A DNA stretch of 38,546 bases from Acidobacteriota bacterium. Its GTDB lineage: Bacteria > Acidobacteriota > Vicinamibacteria > Vicinamibacterales > UBA2999. Location of the stretch: assembly GCA_027622905.1 (NCBI GenBank), contig JAQBVV010000016.1, positions 1-38,546 on the forward strand, given 5' to 3'. This document shows positions 1 to 8,890 of this stretch, one piece after another; position 1 is the first letter of the stretch; every line of letters begins with the position of its first letter. The translations under genes were made by a program, and so were the position numbers. Below the pieces are notes generated by a model. The model was not told where the DNA came from, searched no databases, and saw nothing but the letters and a program-made list of their open reading frames with translations.

Positions 1-290
1 TTCCTGGCGAATCCGACCGCCGCAGGCGTGGGTTCTCCGGCGGGCGTGAACGCCGCGGAGACCGGTGGCCCCGTCACGACCTCTTCGAAATCGGTCTGGT
101 GGTCGGCGAGCTTCGCGACGCGCGCCGTCAGTCGTCGTGGCGTACTGAAGCTCTCCGCCGGCGCCTGCGGCGTGAGCCGCGCGGCCTTCAGACGTGCGTC
201 AAGGTGTCGGGCGAGTTGCGCCGTCAGTCCGGGGAGCCATCCCGCCGGAAGCTCCTCGGTCCCGATCTCGATCAGCAGTTCGCGGTCCAT
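1..290 (-). CDS. glyS: Glycyl-tRNA synthetase beta subunit, N-terminal fragment (runs off left edge)
   Basis: The reverse strand opens with ATG at 290 and stays open to the window edge for about 96 codons. The product begins MDRELLIEIGTEELPAG, and the IGTEELP block is the N-terminal signature of the bacterial glycyl-tRNA synthetase beta subunit. With the alpha subunit it forms the alpha2/beta2 enzyme that charges tRNA-Gly in the cytoplasm. The start lies 3 nt downstream of the glyQ stop codon, the usual glyQ-glyS operon order. The ORF track misses it because the gene is cut by the edge. The rest of the gene lies outside the window. Confidence 0.95.
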   Translation of the reverse strand, partial: MDRELLIEIGTEELPAGWLPGLTAQLARHLDARLKAARLTPQAPAESFSTPRRLTARVAKLADHQTDFEEVVTGPPVSAAFTPAGEPTPAAVGFAR

Positions 291-293
291 GCC

Positions 294-1208
294 CTAGGTC
301 GCCTCTTCCGCCGCCGGGGTGCCTGCCGCGCCGACGTCGGGCGACGGGGGGGCGGACGATTCGACGTACGCCGCAGCGATGCCGACCGCGAGCTGTCGCA
401 CGCGAAGGATGTAGGTCGTGCGCTCCGTCACACCAATGCTGCCGCTGGAATCAAGCACGTTGAACAGATGCGAACATTTGAGACAGTGCTCGAGGGCTGG
501 TCCCACCAGGCCGGACGCGAGCAACTGCTCAGAGAATCCGAAGTACTGGTCGAACAGGTTGCGATGCAGCGAGGCGAACTCCCCGGCCGGCATGTCGACC
601 TGGCCAAAGGCGTACTTCGATTGCTCGATCTCCTCCCGCAGTCGCACCTCGCCGTACTTCACACCCCCACCCCATTCCAGGTCGAAGACGTTGTCCACGC
701 GCTGCAGAAACATCGCGATCCGCTCGAGTCCGTACGTGATCTCGCACGCGATAGGCGCCAGATCGATGCCACCCACCTGCTGAAAGTATGTGAACTGGGT
801 GATCTCCAGGCCGTCCAGCATGACCTGCCAGCCGATTCCCCAGGCGCCGAGCGTCGGCGACTCCCAGTTGTCCTCTTCGAACCGGATGTCGTGCTGCCGC
901 GGGTTGATGCCACAGGCCTCGAGGCTGTCGAGGTAGATCTGCTGGACGTCGTCCGGCGACGGCTTCAGGATGACCTGATACTGGTGGTGCTTGAACAGGC
1001 GGTTCGGGTTCTGACCAAACCGGCCGTCGTCCGGCCGGCGGGACGGCTGCACGTACGCCACGCTCCACGGCTCCGGCCCGAGCACGCGAAACAGTGTTTC
1101 AGGATGCGACGTGCCGGCACCTACTTCCAGATCGAGGGGCTGCTGCAGTAGACATCCGTGCGACGCCCAGTAGGCTGAGAGCTTGAGGATGAGATCCTGA
1201 AATGTCAC
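294..1208 (-). CDS. glyQ: Glycyl-tRNA synthetase alpha subunit
   Basis: This is the catalytic subunit of the heterotetrameric bacterial glycyl-tRNA synthetase. It forms glycyl-adenylate and transfers glycine to tRNA-Gly together with GlyS. The 304-residue protein has the family opening ([17 protein letters not shown]), the [14 protein letters not shown] block and the [17 protein letters not shown] block. Length is normal (about 290-310). The last 15-20 residues are Ala/Pro rich and probably a disordered tail. It is followed 3 nt later by glyS, so the two subunits are presumably made together. recO lies directly upstream (22 bp gap) and may belong to the same transcript. Confidence 0.97.
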   Translation of the reverse strand: MTFQDLILKLSAYWASHGCLLQQPLDLEVGAGTSHPETLFRVLGPEPWSVAYVQPSRRPDDGRFGQNPNRLFKHHQYQVILKPSPDDVQQIYLDSLEACGINPRQHDIRFEEDNWESPTLGAWGIGWQVMLDGLEITQFTYFQQVGGIDLAPIACEITYGLERIAMFLQRVDNVFDLEWGGGVKYGEVRLREEIEQSKYAFGQVDMPAGEFASLHRNLFDQYFGFSEQLLASGLVGPALEHCLKCSHLFNVLDSSGSIGVTERTTYILRVRQLAVGIAAAYVESSAPPSPDVGAAGTPAAEEAT

Positions 1209-1229
1209 AACGGCGGCAGTCTCACATTT

Positions 1230-1958
1230 CTAATTGTGGCGGCGGAGTTCGCGCAGTACGCGGTCCGATCGCAATGTCTTCTCCAGATGCGTGGCGATCA
1301 GTCCACGGTGCACCTGCTCCAGTTCCCTGAGCGCGCGTCCCTCGGCCGGCAGCTCGCCCGCCCGATCGGGCCCGAGACTGCGCGACGCCGCCAGAAACGC
1401 CATCGCCGCGTCCGACAGCGTGCCGCGCGCCTCCGGGTAGACCCCCTGCAGCCGGAGGAGCCAGTACTCGAAGTACCGCGCGAGCGGCTCAGCCGGCGCA
1501 CCGGCCCCCAGCGCGTGGAGCATCGAGGCCCCCAGGCGATAGAGGCGCTCGTCGGCGTCCGCCTCCTGGGCCCACTCATCGAGCAGTTCCGCAAAGTACC
1601 CGACGTATCCTAACGCGTCGGCGTCGACCGCGCGCGTCGTCTCCGGTGCCGCCCCGCTCGTGGAGGCATCCCTGGCCGTCGTCCGCCCCTGGGTCGCGGG
1701 ACCGATCAATCCCAGCGGCGACCGGATCGACTCGGCGAAGTTCAGCCCGACCAGCTCGCGTCGCTCCTTCTCAAAGTACGCCACGCGAGCTTCCGTGAGC
1801 GGCTCCAGGGCGCCGACAAACGGCGACCTTGCCCGCCTGGCCCCTTTGGCCACCCCCCGCTTCTTCCCCCGATCGCGGGTCAGGAACACGACGATACGGT
1901 CAGATTCACCGAGCTTATATGTGCGGAGGATCAGCGCATCGGCGTGGTACAGCGGCAC
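1230..1958 (-). CDS. recO: DNA repair protein RecO
   Basis: RecO is the recombination mediator that, with RecR, loads RecA onto SSB-coated single-stranded DNA in the RecFOR pathway. The N-terminal OB-fold (about residues 1-80) is recognisable from the opening YHADALILRTYKLGESDRIV and the GARRARSPF segment; the rest is helical. The 242-residue length is typical. There is no cysteine anywhere in the protein, so the four-cysteine zinc motif of some RecO proteins (such as the Deinococcus one) is absent, as in the E. coli type. A low-complexity Thr/Ala/Gly stretch around residues 90-110 looks like a loop insertion. It lies between mgtE and glyQ, all on the minus strand. Confidence 0.9.
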   Translation of the reverse strand: MPLYHADALILRTYKLGESDRIVVFLTRDRGKKRGVAKGARRARSPFVGALEPLTEARVAYFEKERRELVGLNFAESIRSPLGLIGPATQGRTTARDASTSGAAPETTRAVDADALGYVGYFAELLDEWAQEADADERLYRLGASMLHALGAGAPAEPLARYFEYWLLRLQGVYPEARGTLSDAAMAFLAASRSLGPDRAGELPAEGRALRELEQVHRGLIATHLEKTLRSDRVLRELRRHN

Positions 1959-2001
1959 AGAGTAGTCTGGCGTCTAGTGTACTTCCACCGCAGAGGGTCC
2001 G

Positions 2002-3375
2002 TCAGGCCATCGGCACGAGGTATCGCAGGAAGAGCGTGGCCAGGCCCAGAAACGAGAAGAACCCGAACACGTCGGTCAGTGTCGTGATGAACACCGACGA
2101 GGCCAGCGCGGGATCGATGTTCGCGGCCCGCAGACCCAGCGGCACCAGCGTACCCGCGGTTGCCGCCACGAACATGTTGATGATCATCGCCGCACACAGA
2201 ATCAGGCCCAGCACCGGGTTGCCTCTCGTGCCCCAGGCCACCAGGGCCGCGATCAAGCCGAGGACGACGCCATTGCCCAGGCCGACGATCGCCTCCTTCA
2301 CCAGCGCCTGGCGGGAGTTGCCCCAGGTCAGTTCGCCGAGCGCGATACCGCGCACGATCACCGTGAGCGTCTGCGTGGCGGCGTTGCCACCCATGCCCGC
2401 CACGATCGGCATGAACACCGCCAGCGCCGTGATGCGCTCGATGGTCCCCTCGAAGAGCGCCACGACAGAGGCTGCCATGAACGCCGTCGCGAGATTCACA
2501 CCCAGCCATGGCAGCCGCTTGCGAAGCGACTCGCGCGCGGGCGTGAACGCCCGTTCATCGCCGGCGACACCGGCAAGCCGATAGATATCTTCGGTCGCCT
2601 CGTCCTTGATGACGTCGATGATGTCATCCACCGTGATGACGCCGACCAGCTTGTTTTCCTCGTCCACCACTGGAATCGCCAGCAGGTTGTACGAGGCGAC
2701 CTGCTGGGCCACCTCCTCCTGGTCGGTCTCCACCCGCGCACTGATCAGATCGGCCGTCATGATCCGCTTGAGCGGCGTCTCCGGCGACACGAGCAGCAGT
2801 CGGCGCAGCGACGTCACCCCCACCAGATGGCGACGCTCGTCGACGACGTAGAGATAGAAGACCATCTCGACGTCGCGGTTGGTCTGGAGCTCGGTGATCG
2901 CCTCGCCGACCGTCATCTCCTCGTCGAGGGCGAAGACGTGCGGGTTCATGATGCGGCCGGCTGTCTGCTCCTGGTACTCGAGCAGGTGCTCGACAACGCC
3001 AGACTCGTCGGGCCGCATCAGGTCGAGCACCGCAGCGGACAGCTCGTCCGGCAGGTGGTCGATCAGCGCTGCCGCATCGTCCGACGGGATCTCCTGGGCA
3101 AGCTTCGCGATCTCTTCGGCCGGACGGGTGGCCAGCAGCGTGGCGCCCGCCTCCGGACCCAGTTCGGAGACGGCCTCCATGGCAAGCCGGCCGTTCCGAT
3201 CGGCGAGCAGCGTGAACGTGGCCTGGCGATCCTTCTCCGGGAATTCGCTGAAGATCTGGGCGAGGTCGGCGGGGTGCTGCTTCTGCAGCAGGTTCAGCAG
3301 GTTGGCGGTCGCACCGATGCGCAGCAGTCGCTTGACCGAGTCAAGCACGAGATCGATTCTTCGCTGCGGCGCCAT
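2002..3375 (-). CDS. mgtE: Magnesium transporter MgtE
   Basis: MgtE is an inner-membrane Mg2+ channel gated by cytosolic Mg2+. The 457-residue protein shows the standard order: a helical MgtE N domain (about 1-130), two CBS domains (about 135-255, with IPVVDEENKLVGVITVDD in the second), a plug helix and a five-helix membrane domain (about 285-455). The pore region keeps GMGGNAATQT and the ITTLTDVFGF segment, whose Asp corresponds to the Mg2+-binding Asp of the Thermus protein. Length is normal. It is separated from upstream era by 166 bp with no recognisable gene, so it may have its own promoter. No Mg riboswitch was recognised by eye. Confidence 0.95.
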   Translation of the reverse strand: MAPQRRIDLVLDSVKRLLRIGATANLLNLLQKQHPADLAQIFSEFPEKDRQATFTLLADRNGRLAMEAVSELGPEAGATLLATRPAEEIAKLAQEIPSDDAAALIDHLPDELSAAVLDLMRPDESGVVEHLLEYQEQTAGRIMNPHVFALDEEMTVGEAITELQTNRDVEMVFYLYVVDERRHLVGVTSLRRLLLVSPETPLKRIMTADLISARVETDQEEVAQQVASYNLLAIPVVDEENKLVGVITVDDIIDVIKDEATEDIYRLAGVAGDERAFTPARESLRKRLPWLGVNLATAFMAASVVALFEGTIERITALAVFMPIVAGMGGNAATQTLTVIVRGIALGELTWGNSRQALVKEAIVGLGNGVVLGLIAALVAWGTRGNPVLGLILCAAMIINMFVAATAGTLVPLGLRAANIDPALASSVFITTLTDVFGFFSFLGLATLFLRYLVPMA

Positions 3376-3541
3376 GGCATGAGTCCTTCAGGCACGGGTA
3401 AACAGGTCAATTTAGCACGCGGGACGGTGCGCTCGACACTGCTTTTCTGTTCTCTGCTTCTGTGCTCGTCTGCGCCCTTCGACCAGGACCGCCCCGCCCG
3501 CGGTGCCGGTCGACGCGGTCGGCCGCGGCGGAATCCGACCG

Positions 3542-4438
3542 CTAGGAACGCGCCCGGTCCTGCAGGCCCATGTCATCCAGGACGCGATCGTTGTCGCGCC
3601 ATTCGGACTTCACTTTGACGTGCAGGTCCAGGTACACCCGGGTATTCAGGAACCGTTCGAGCTCGATTCGCGCCGCCGACCCGATCTGCTTGATCATGGC
3701 CCCGGCCTTGCCGATGACGATCGGCTTCTGTGAGCTCCGCTCCACGAGAATGGTGCAATAGACCGCGACGACCTTGTCGGAGTCGCCGTCGGCCACTCGA
3801 TCGACGACCACCGCGGTCGAGAACGGTAACTCGGCGTGCGTGAGGCGAAGCACCTGTTCCCGCACGATCTCGCTCACGAAGAACCGGTCCGGTTGATCGG
3901 TCACGTAGTCGGCCGGATAGAACGGGGCACCCTCAGGCAGATACTTGAGAAACAGCATCTCCAGCAGATCGACGTTCGTGCCATCGGCCGCTGAAATCGG
4001 CGCGATCTCGACAAACGGGTGCGCCTGCCTGTAGCGGTCCATGATCGGCAGCAGCCTGGCCTTCGCGATCAGATCCACCTTGTTCAGGGCCAGCATCACC
4101 GGGACCTTCACGCCTCTCAGCAGCCCGATCAGATGACGGTCACCCGGCCCCTCCTTCGCCGAGGCATCCACCACGAGCGTGAGCACATCGACGTCACGCA
4201 TCGCATCGAGCGCCACGTCAACCATGCGCACGTTCATGCGGTGCGTCGGCTTGTGTACTCCCGGCGTGTCGACGAAGACCACCTGCCCGTCGTCGTAGTG
4301 CTTGACGCCCACGATGCGGGTTCGCGTCGTCTGCGGCTTGTCGGACACGATGGCCAGCTTGTGGCCGACGATGCGATTCAGCAGCGTCGACTTGCCGGCG
4401 TTCGGGCGTCCGATGAACGAGACGAAGCCAGCCTTCAC
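3542..4438 (-). CDS. era: GTPase Era, 16S rRNA/30S assembly factor
   Basis: Era is a GTPase that binds the 3' end of 16S rRNA during 30S subunit maturation. The 298-residue protein has G1 at residues 10-17 (GRPNAGKS), the G3 motif DTPG followed by VHKP, and G4 NKVDL. The C-terminal third is the KH domain (VIGKAGAMIKQIGSAAR). Start and length fit the family. It lies 9 bp after the CorC-like gene and close to ybeY and phoH, a very common bacterial neighbourhood for ribosome maturation genes. It is the last gene of the apparent hisS-aspS-phoH-ybeY-corC-era operon. Confidence 0.97.
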   Translation of the reverse strand: MKAGFVSFIGRPNAGKSTLLNRIVGHKLAIVSDKPQTTRTRIVGVKHYDDGQVVFVDTPGVHKPTHRMNVRMVDVALDAMRDVDVLTLVVDASAKEGPGDRHLIGLLRGVKVPVMLALNKVDLIAKARLLPIMDRYRQAHPFVEIAPISAADGTNVDLLEMLFLKYLPEGAPFYPADYVTDQPDRFFVSEIVREQVLRLTHAELPFSTAVVVDRVADGDSDKVVAVYCTILVERSSQKPIVIGKAGAMIKQIGSAARIELERFLNTRVYLDLHVKVKSEWRDNDRVLDDMGLQDRARS

Positions 4439-4447
4439 GCGTCGCTG

Positions 4448-5686
4448 CTACTCCGGGGCCTCGACGGCACCGGCGCGCTGCACGCGCACTTTCGTGATCC
4501 GCCGACGCTCCACCTCGACGACCTCGACCGCGAGACCATCGACCTCGAACGTCTCACCGACGTACGGAATCCGACCAAGATGCGCTAGCAGATACCCGCC
4601 AACCGTCTCGAATCCCTCGCGCTCGATCCGCACGCCCAGACGGTCCTTGACTTCGTCAACAGCGACCTTGCCGTCGAACACGAACACCCCGTCCCCTTCG
4701 TCGGTGACGGTATCGCTTTCGACGTCGAACTCATCGCGAATCTCGCCGACGATTTCCTCCAGCAAGTCCTCCACCGTGATCAGGCCCGCCGTGCCGCCAT
4801 GCTCGTCAACGACGATCGCCGTCTGCGCCTGGCGGCGCTGCATCTCCTTGAGCAGTTCAGCACCCCGCTTGCTCTCGGGCACCATGTACGCCGACCGCAT
4901 CAGCGTGGTCAGCGGCGGCCTGGCATCCGGCGGCAGCGCGGCCAGATCCTTGACGAAGACAATGCCGACGATGTTGTCCAGGCTTCCCCTGTAGACGGGA
5001 ATCCGCGAGTACTGCTCCTCCCGGAACAACGTCCGCAGATCATCGATGGATGACTCGGCCCGGATCGCGACGATATCGGGACGCGGTGTCATGACCTCGC
5101 GCACCACGGTCTCGGTGAAATCAACGATCGACTGAAGCAGTTCGCGGCCCTCGGCTTCCGAGATCGTCCCCTCGGTGTCCTGCTCGTCAGGGAGGCTGGC
5201 TCCATTCGACGCCGGGCTTGCGTCACCGCCATGGCCCACCGCCTCACGATCGCCGCGCGCGCCCGACATCTCGCTGAGCAGGCGCGTCAGGGGACGCATG
5301 GCCCGCTCGAGAGGATGGAACACCACCAGGAGGAGGTCGAGGGCCTTCTCCGGACTGCGACGCGTCAGAAGCATCGGCAGCAGGTGCTCGCAGACCGTCA
5401 CGAATGCGATCAGCGACACGCAGAAGGTCGCCACGGCCAGCGCATCGTTCACCGTGCTGAGCCTGGCGATCAGCACGCCTGCCAGCACGGTACACAGCCC
5501 GATCAGGATCCGAACGGGTATGAAGAGCTGGAGCGGGTCGTCCAGGTACGGACCGAGCCGATCGTCGCGCCCTCCCCGTTCAGCCATCAGCCGCAGCGAC
5601 AAGCGCATCAACGCGCTGAACGCGGCCTGCACTGACCCGAGGAACACCGTCACGCAGGCGATGAGGAATAGGGAAAGTGGCGTCAC
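4448..5686 (-). CDS. CNNM/CorC-family membrane protein (DUF21-CBS-CorC_HlyC)
   Basis: This 412-residue protein belongs to the hemolysin-related CNNM/CorC family, implicated in Mg2+/Co2+ efflux. Order: an N-terminal DUF21-type membrane region with three or four hydrophobic helices (about 1-125), a linker rich in Gly, Ser and acidic residues (about 140-170), a CBS pair (with REVMTPRPDIVAIRAESS and VVDEHGGTAGLITVEDLLEE), and a C-terminal CorC_HlyC domain (VGGYLLAHLGRIPYVGE). The start overlaps the ybeY stop by 4 bp, so the two are translationally coupled. It is often annotated as a hemolysin, but haemolytic activity is not implied. Transport direction and ion cannot be read from sequence. Confidence 0.9.
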   Translation of the reverse strand: MTPLSLFLIACVTVFLGSVQAAFSALMRLSLRLMAERGGRDDRLGPYLDDPLQLFIPVRILIGLCTVLAGVLIARLSTVNDALAVATFCVSLIAFVTVCEHLLPMLLTRRSPEKALDLLLVVFHPLERAMRPLTRLLSEMSGARGDREAVGHGGDASPASNGASLPDEQDTEGTISEAEGRELLQSIVDFTETVVREVMTPRPDIVAIRAESSIDDLRTLFREEQYSRIPVYRGSLDNIVGIVFVKDLAALPPDARPPLTTLMRSAYMVPESKRGAELLKEMQRRQAQTAIVVDEHGGTAGLITVEDLLEEIVGEIRDEFDVESDTVTDEGDGVFVFDGKVAVDEVKDRLGVRIEREGFETVGGYLLAHLGRIPYVGETFEVDGLAVEVVEVERRRITKVRVQRAGAVEAPE

Positions 5687-6159
5687 CGATGTCTCTCGAT
5701 CAAGCCTTCGCGCAACCCGCCGCGACGACGCAATCTCGCTTCGGCGCGCGCCATCCGACCATCGTCATGTTCGTGATCATACCCAAGCAGATGCAGAAGG
5801 CCATGCAGCGCCAGCACGCGCAGTTCCGTCTGGAGGGTATGGCCCGCGGCGCGAGCCTGCCGCCCGGCCACGCCTGCCGCGATCACGATGTCGCCGAGAC
5901 ACCCGGGGTCGCCAGACGGAAACGACAGCACATCCGTGGCTTGGTCCTGCTGTCGATACACGCGATTCAACCGACGGACACGATAATCAGACACGATGGC
6001 GACCACGACGGTGCCTCGAGCGCGGGCCGGTGCGATCGTCCGCAGCCACGTGGCGAGTCCGGGAGACCGGGTCGCACCGTCAGCAACGACCTCGACCATG
6101 ACGCGCGGCGGCACCGCGGGCCGGGCTGGGCGACGTGGGCGTCCAGTCCGGTCAGTCAT
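5683..6159 (-). CDS. ybeY: Endoribonuclease YbeY, rRNA maturation factor
   Basis: YbeY is a zinc-dependent endoribonuclease involved in 16S rRNA 3' processing and ribosome quality control. The 158-residue protein carries the family zinc motif HGLLHLLGYDHEHD near residues 118-131, with three histidine ligands, and the upstream TDVLSFPSGD block. The N-terminus (MTDRTGRPRRPARPAVPP) is a basic Pro/Arg-rich stretch before the conserved fold. Its start overlaps the phoH stop by 4 bp and its stop overlaps the next gene by 4 bp, placing it firmly in the operon with phoH and era. Confidence 0.94.
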   Translation of the reverse strand: MTDRTGRPRRPARPAVPPRVMVEVVADGATRSPGLATWLRTIAPARARGTVVVAIVSDYRVRRLNRVYRQQDQATDVLSFPSGDPGCLGDIVIAAGVAGRQARAAGHTLQTELRVLALHGLLHLLGYDHEHDDGRMARAEARLRRRGGLREGLIERHR

Positions 6160-7118
6160 GCATCCTTCGGCGAACCAGCGGCCGTAAACGACTCGTAGGC
6201 CCGGACGATCTGCTGCACGAGCTTGTGGCGCACGACATCCGTATCGTCGAAGCGCACGAAACCGATCCCCTCGACCCCCGCGACGACATGCAGCGCCTCC
6301 ACCAGGCCCGACATACGCATGCTGGGCAAATCGATCTGGGTGATGTCACCGGTCACCACCGCCTTGGAGCCGAATCCAAGCCGCGTGAGAAACATCTTCA
6401 TCTGTTCGGACGTGGTGTTCTGGGCCTCGTCCAGAATCACGAACGCGTCATTCAGCGTCCGCCCCCGCATGAATGCGATCGGCGCCAACTCGATGACACC
6501 GCGCTCGATCAGCCGCCCGGCCTTCTCGGCGTCCATCATGTCGAAGAGCGCATCGTACAGCGGGCGCAGATACGGATTGACCTTCTCCTGCAGGTCTCCA
6601 GGCAGGAAGCCGAGCTTCTCGCCGGCCTCGACGGCCGGTCGCGCGAGGATGATGCGGCTGACCTTCTTGGCAATCAGGTAGTTCACCGCCTGCGCCATGG
6701 CGAGGTACGTCTTGCCGGTGCCGGCCGGACCTACGCCGAACACGATGTCGAACCGCTCGATCGCGTCGAGGTACGTGCGCTGGTTGACGCTCTTCGGGTT
6801 GACCCGGCGACGGGTGCCCTGGCGCTGCCCATCCTTGACGAAGTAATCGCGCAGATCCAGATCCGAGTTCCCGGCGACCAGCTGCGCGGCCGTCTGCACG
6901 TCGCCATTGGCCAGGGCATAACCCTCCGAGAGCAACGCACCCAGCTGGTCGAACAGGCGCTGCGCCCGCTGCTCGCCGTCACGCTTCCCGCGAACCGTCA
7001 GTTCCGATCCCTGCGTGCGGATCTGCACGTGCAGCAGCGTTTCGATGTACCGGAGATTGACGTCGTGCGCGCCGTAGAGCGTCTCGATACCCTCGCTGGG
7101 CAGGGCGATCTTTCTCAT
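6156..7118 (-). CDS. phoH: PhoH-like ATPase (start revised from ORF track)
   Basis: The product is a PhoH-family P-loop ATPase with a probable role in RNA metabolism; the family usually neighbours ybeY. Walker A is GPAGTGKT and Walker B is VILDEAQNT. The N-terminal part carries the KH-like region typical of the longer PhoL form. The ORF track starts at 7181, inside aspS. I prefer ATG at 7118 (MRKIALPSEG), because it overlaps the aspS stop as ATGA, the same 4-bp overlap seen at the next two junctions, and matches the start of family members. That gives 320 residues. The biochemical substrate is not established. Confidence 0.93.
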   Translation of the reverse strand: MRKIALPSEGIETLYGAHDVNLRYIETLLHVQIRTQGSELTVRGKRDGEQRAQRLFDQLGALLSEGYALANGDVQTAAQLVAGNSDLDLRDYFVKDGQRQGTRRRVNPKSVNQRTYLDAIERFDIVFGVGPAGTGKTYLAMAQAVNYLIAKKVSRIILARPAVEAGEKLGFLPGDLQEKVNPYLRPLYDALFDMMDAEKAGRLIERGVIELAPIAFMRGRTLNDAFVILDEAQNTTSEQMKMFLTRLGFGSKAVVTGDITQIDLPSMRMSGLVEALHVVAGVEGIGFVRFDDTDVVRHKLVQQIVRAYESFTAAGSPKDA

Positions 7119-8890
7119 ACCTTGGGCACGAGATGCAGTTCCCGGAGTTGCTTGGCGTCGACCGGCGACGGCGCCGAGCACATCAGATCCACGGCGGCCG
7201 CGGTCTTCGGGAACGCAATGACTTCGCGAATCGACTGCTCGCCCGCCAGCGTCTGGATGATCCGGTCGAGGCCGAGCGCGATCCCGCCGTGCGGCGGCGT
7301 GCCGTACTCCAGGGCCTCGAGAAAGAAGCCGAACCGCAGCTTGGCCTCATCAGGGCCGATATTGAGCAACGAGAACACCTGCCGCTGCACGGCTGCGTCG
7401 TGAATTCTGATGCTCCCCCCGCCGATCTCGCTGCCATTCAGCACGAGGTCGTAGGCCTTGGCGCGCACGCGCCCCGGCTCGGTCTCGAGCAGCGCGACAT
7501 CGTCCTCGTGCGGCGATGTGAACGGATGGTGCATCGAGTTGTATCGGCGTGCCTCCGGATCCCACTCCAGCAGCGGGAAGTCCACCACCCAGACGAACGC
7601 GTACGCATCCGGATCCAGCAGGCCCTTCTGGCGAGCCAGCGCCAGCCGCAGCTTCCCGAGCAACGTGGATGTGGCATCCGGCTCCCCGGCCGCCACCAGG
7701 ACGAGTTCGCCCGGGCCTGCCGATGCCGCGTCGAGCAGGCCCACGACCTCTGCCTCGCCCAGCGCCTTCATCACCGAGCTGGTGACCGTCCCATCGTCCG
7801 CACGGCGCGCCCAGACCAATCCGGCCGCACCCATCTGCTTGGCCCGGTCGACGATCCCGTCGACTTCGCTTCTGGAGTATCCGCCGGCGTGCTTCACGAC
7901 GAAGCCCCGCACGGTGCCTCCTCCCGCGACGATCTCGCGGAACACGCGAAAGCCCGACTCCCTGAACAGGCCGCCGAAGTCCTGGATCGGCATGCCGCAG
8001 CGCAGATCGGGCTTGTCGGAGCCGTAGGTGGCCATCGCATCCGCGTACGCCATGCGCTGAAACGGCGCGGAGACCGACTTCCCTACCACCGCGCACACCT
8101 CGACCATCAGCGGCTCGATCATGTCGAAGATCGTCTCTGGCCGGGCGAACGACATCTCCACGTCGACCTGCGTGAACTCGGGCTGCCGGTCGGCCCTGAG
8201 GTCCTCATCCCGGAAGCAGCGGCAGATCTGCACGTAGCGGTCGACGCCGGACATCATCAGAAGCTGCTTGAACAGCTGCGGCGACTGCGGCAGCGCAAAG
8301 AACTCGCCCGCATGGACGCGGCTGGGCACCAGATAGTCGCGGGCCCCCTCGGGGGTCGACTTGGTGAGAATCGGGGTCTCGATATCCCAGAAGCCGTTCT
8401 CGTCGAAATACCGGCGGATGGTCGCGGTGACGCGGTGCCGGAGCCCCATGTTGGCCTGCAGCCGTGGACGCCGCAGGTCGAGGTAGCGGTACTTCAGTCG
8501 CACGTCCTCGGAGACCGCCGTATCGTCAGCGATCGGGAACGGCGGCGTCTTCGCCTCGTTGAGCAGTGTCAACCGGCGCACGACCACTTCCACCTCCCCG
8601 GTGGCGAGCTTCTCGTTCACCGTGTCGGCCGACCGCCGTCGCACCTGCCCCTCCACGCCGATGACGAACTCCGACCGAAGGCGCTTGGCCTTGGTCATCA
8701 GGGCCTCATCGTCTTTGTCGAAGACGACCTGCGTGAGACCCGCACGGTCGCGCACATCGACAAACAGCACGCCGCCAAGATCGCGCACCCGGTGCACCCA
8801 GCCGAGGAGGACCACGTCCGCCCCGACATCCCCGAGTCGCAAGTCATTGCCGGTGTGCGTCCGCGTCAGTTCGCCCAGCTGCTCAGCCAC
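7115..8890 (-). CDS. aspS: Aspartyl-tRNA synthetase
   Basis: This class II synthetase charges tRNA-Asp in the cytoplasm. The 591-residue protein has the N-terminal OB-fold anticodon domain (GWVHRVRDLGGVLFVDVRDR), motif 2 (CRCFRDEDLRADRQPEFTQVD), the bacterial GAD insertion domain and motif 3 (GGIALGLDRI). Length is normal for the bacterial type. The RDL in the anticodon domain has Leu where non-discriminating AspRS enzymes often have His, which hints at a discriminating enzyme. That is inference from one position. It starts with GTG at 8890 and overlaps the hisS stop by 8 bp. Confidence 0.97.
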   Translation of the reverse strand: MAEQLGELTRTHTGNDLRLGDVGADVVLLGWVHRVRDLGGVLFVDVRDRAGLTQVVFDKDDEALMTKAKRLRSEFVIGVEGQVRRRSADTVNEKLATGEVEVVVRRLTLLNEAKTPPFPIADDTAVSEDVRLKYRYLDLRRPRLQANMGLRHRVTATIRRYFDENGFWDIETPILTKSTPEGARDYLVPSRVHAGEFFALPQSPQLFKQLLMMSGVDRYVQICRCFRDEDLRADRQPEFTQVDVEMSFARPETIFDMIEPLMVEVCAVVGKSVSAPFQRMAYADAMATYGSDKPDLRCGMPIQDFGGLFRESGFRVFREIVAGGGTVRGFVVKHAGGYSRSEVDGIVDRAKQMGAAGLVWARRADDGTVTSSVMKALGEAEVVGLLDAASAGPGELVLVAAGEPDATSTLLGKLRLALARQKGLLDPDAYAFVWVVDFPLLEWDPEARRYNSMHHPFTSPHEDDVALLETEPGRVRAKAYDLVLNGSEIGGGSIRIHDAAVQRQVFSLLNIGPDEAKLRFGFFLEALEYGTPPHGGIALGLDRIIQTLAGEQSIREVIAFPKTAAAVDLMCSAPSPVDAKQLRELHLVPKV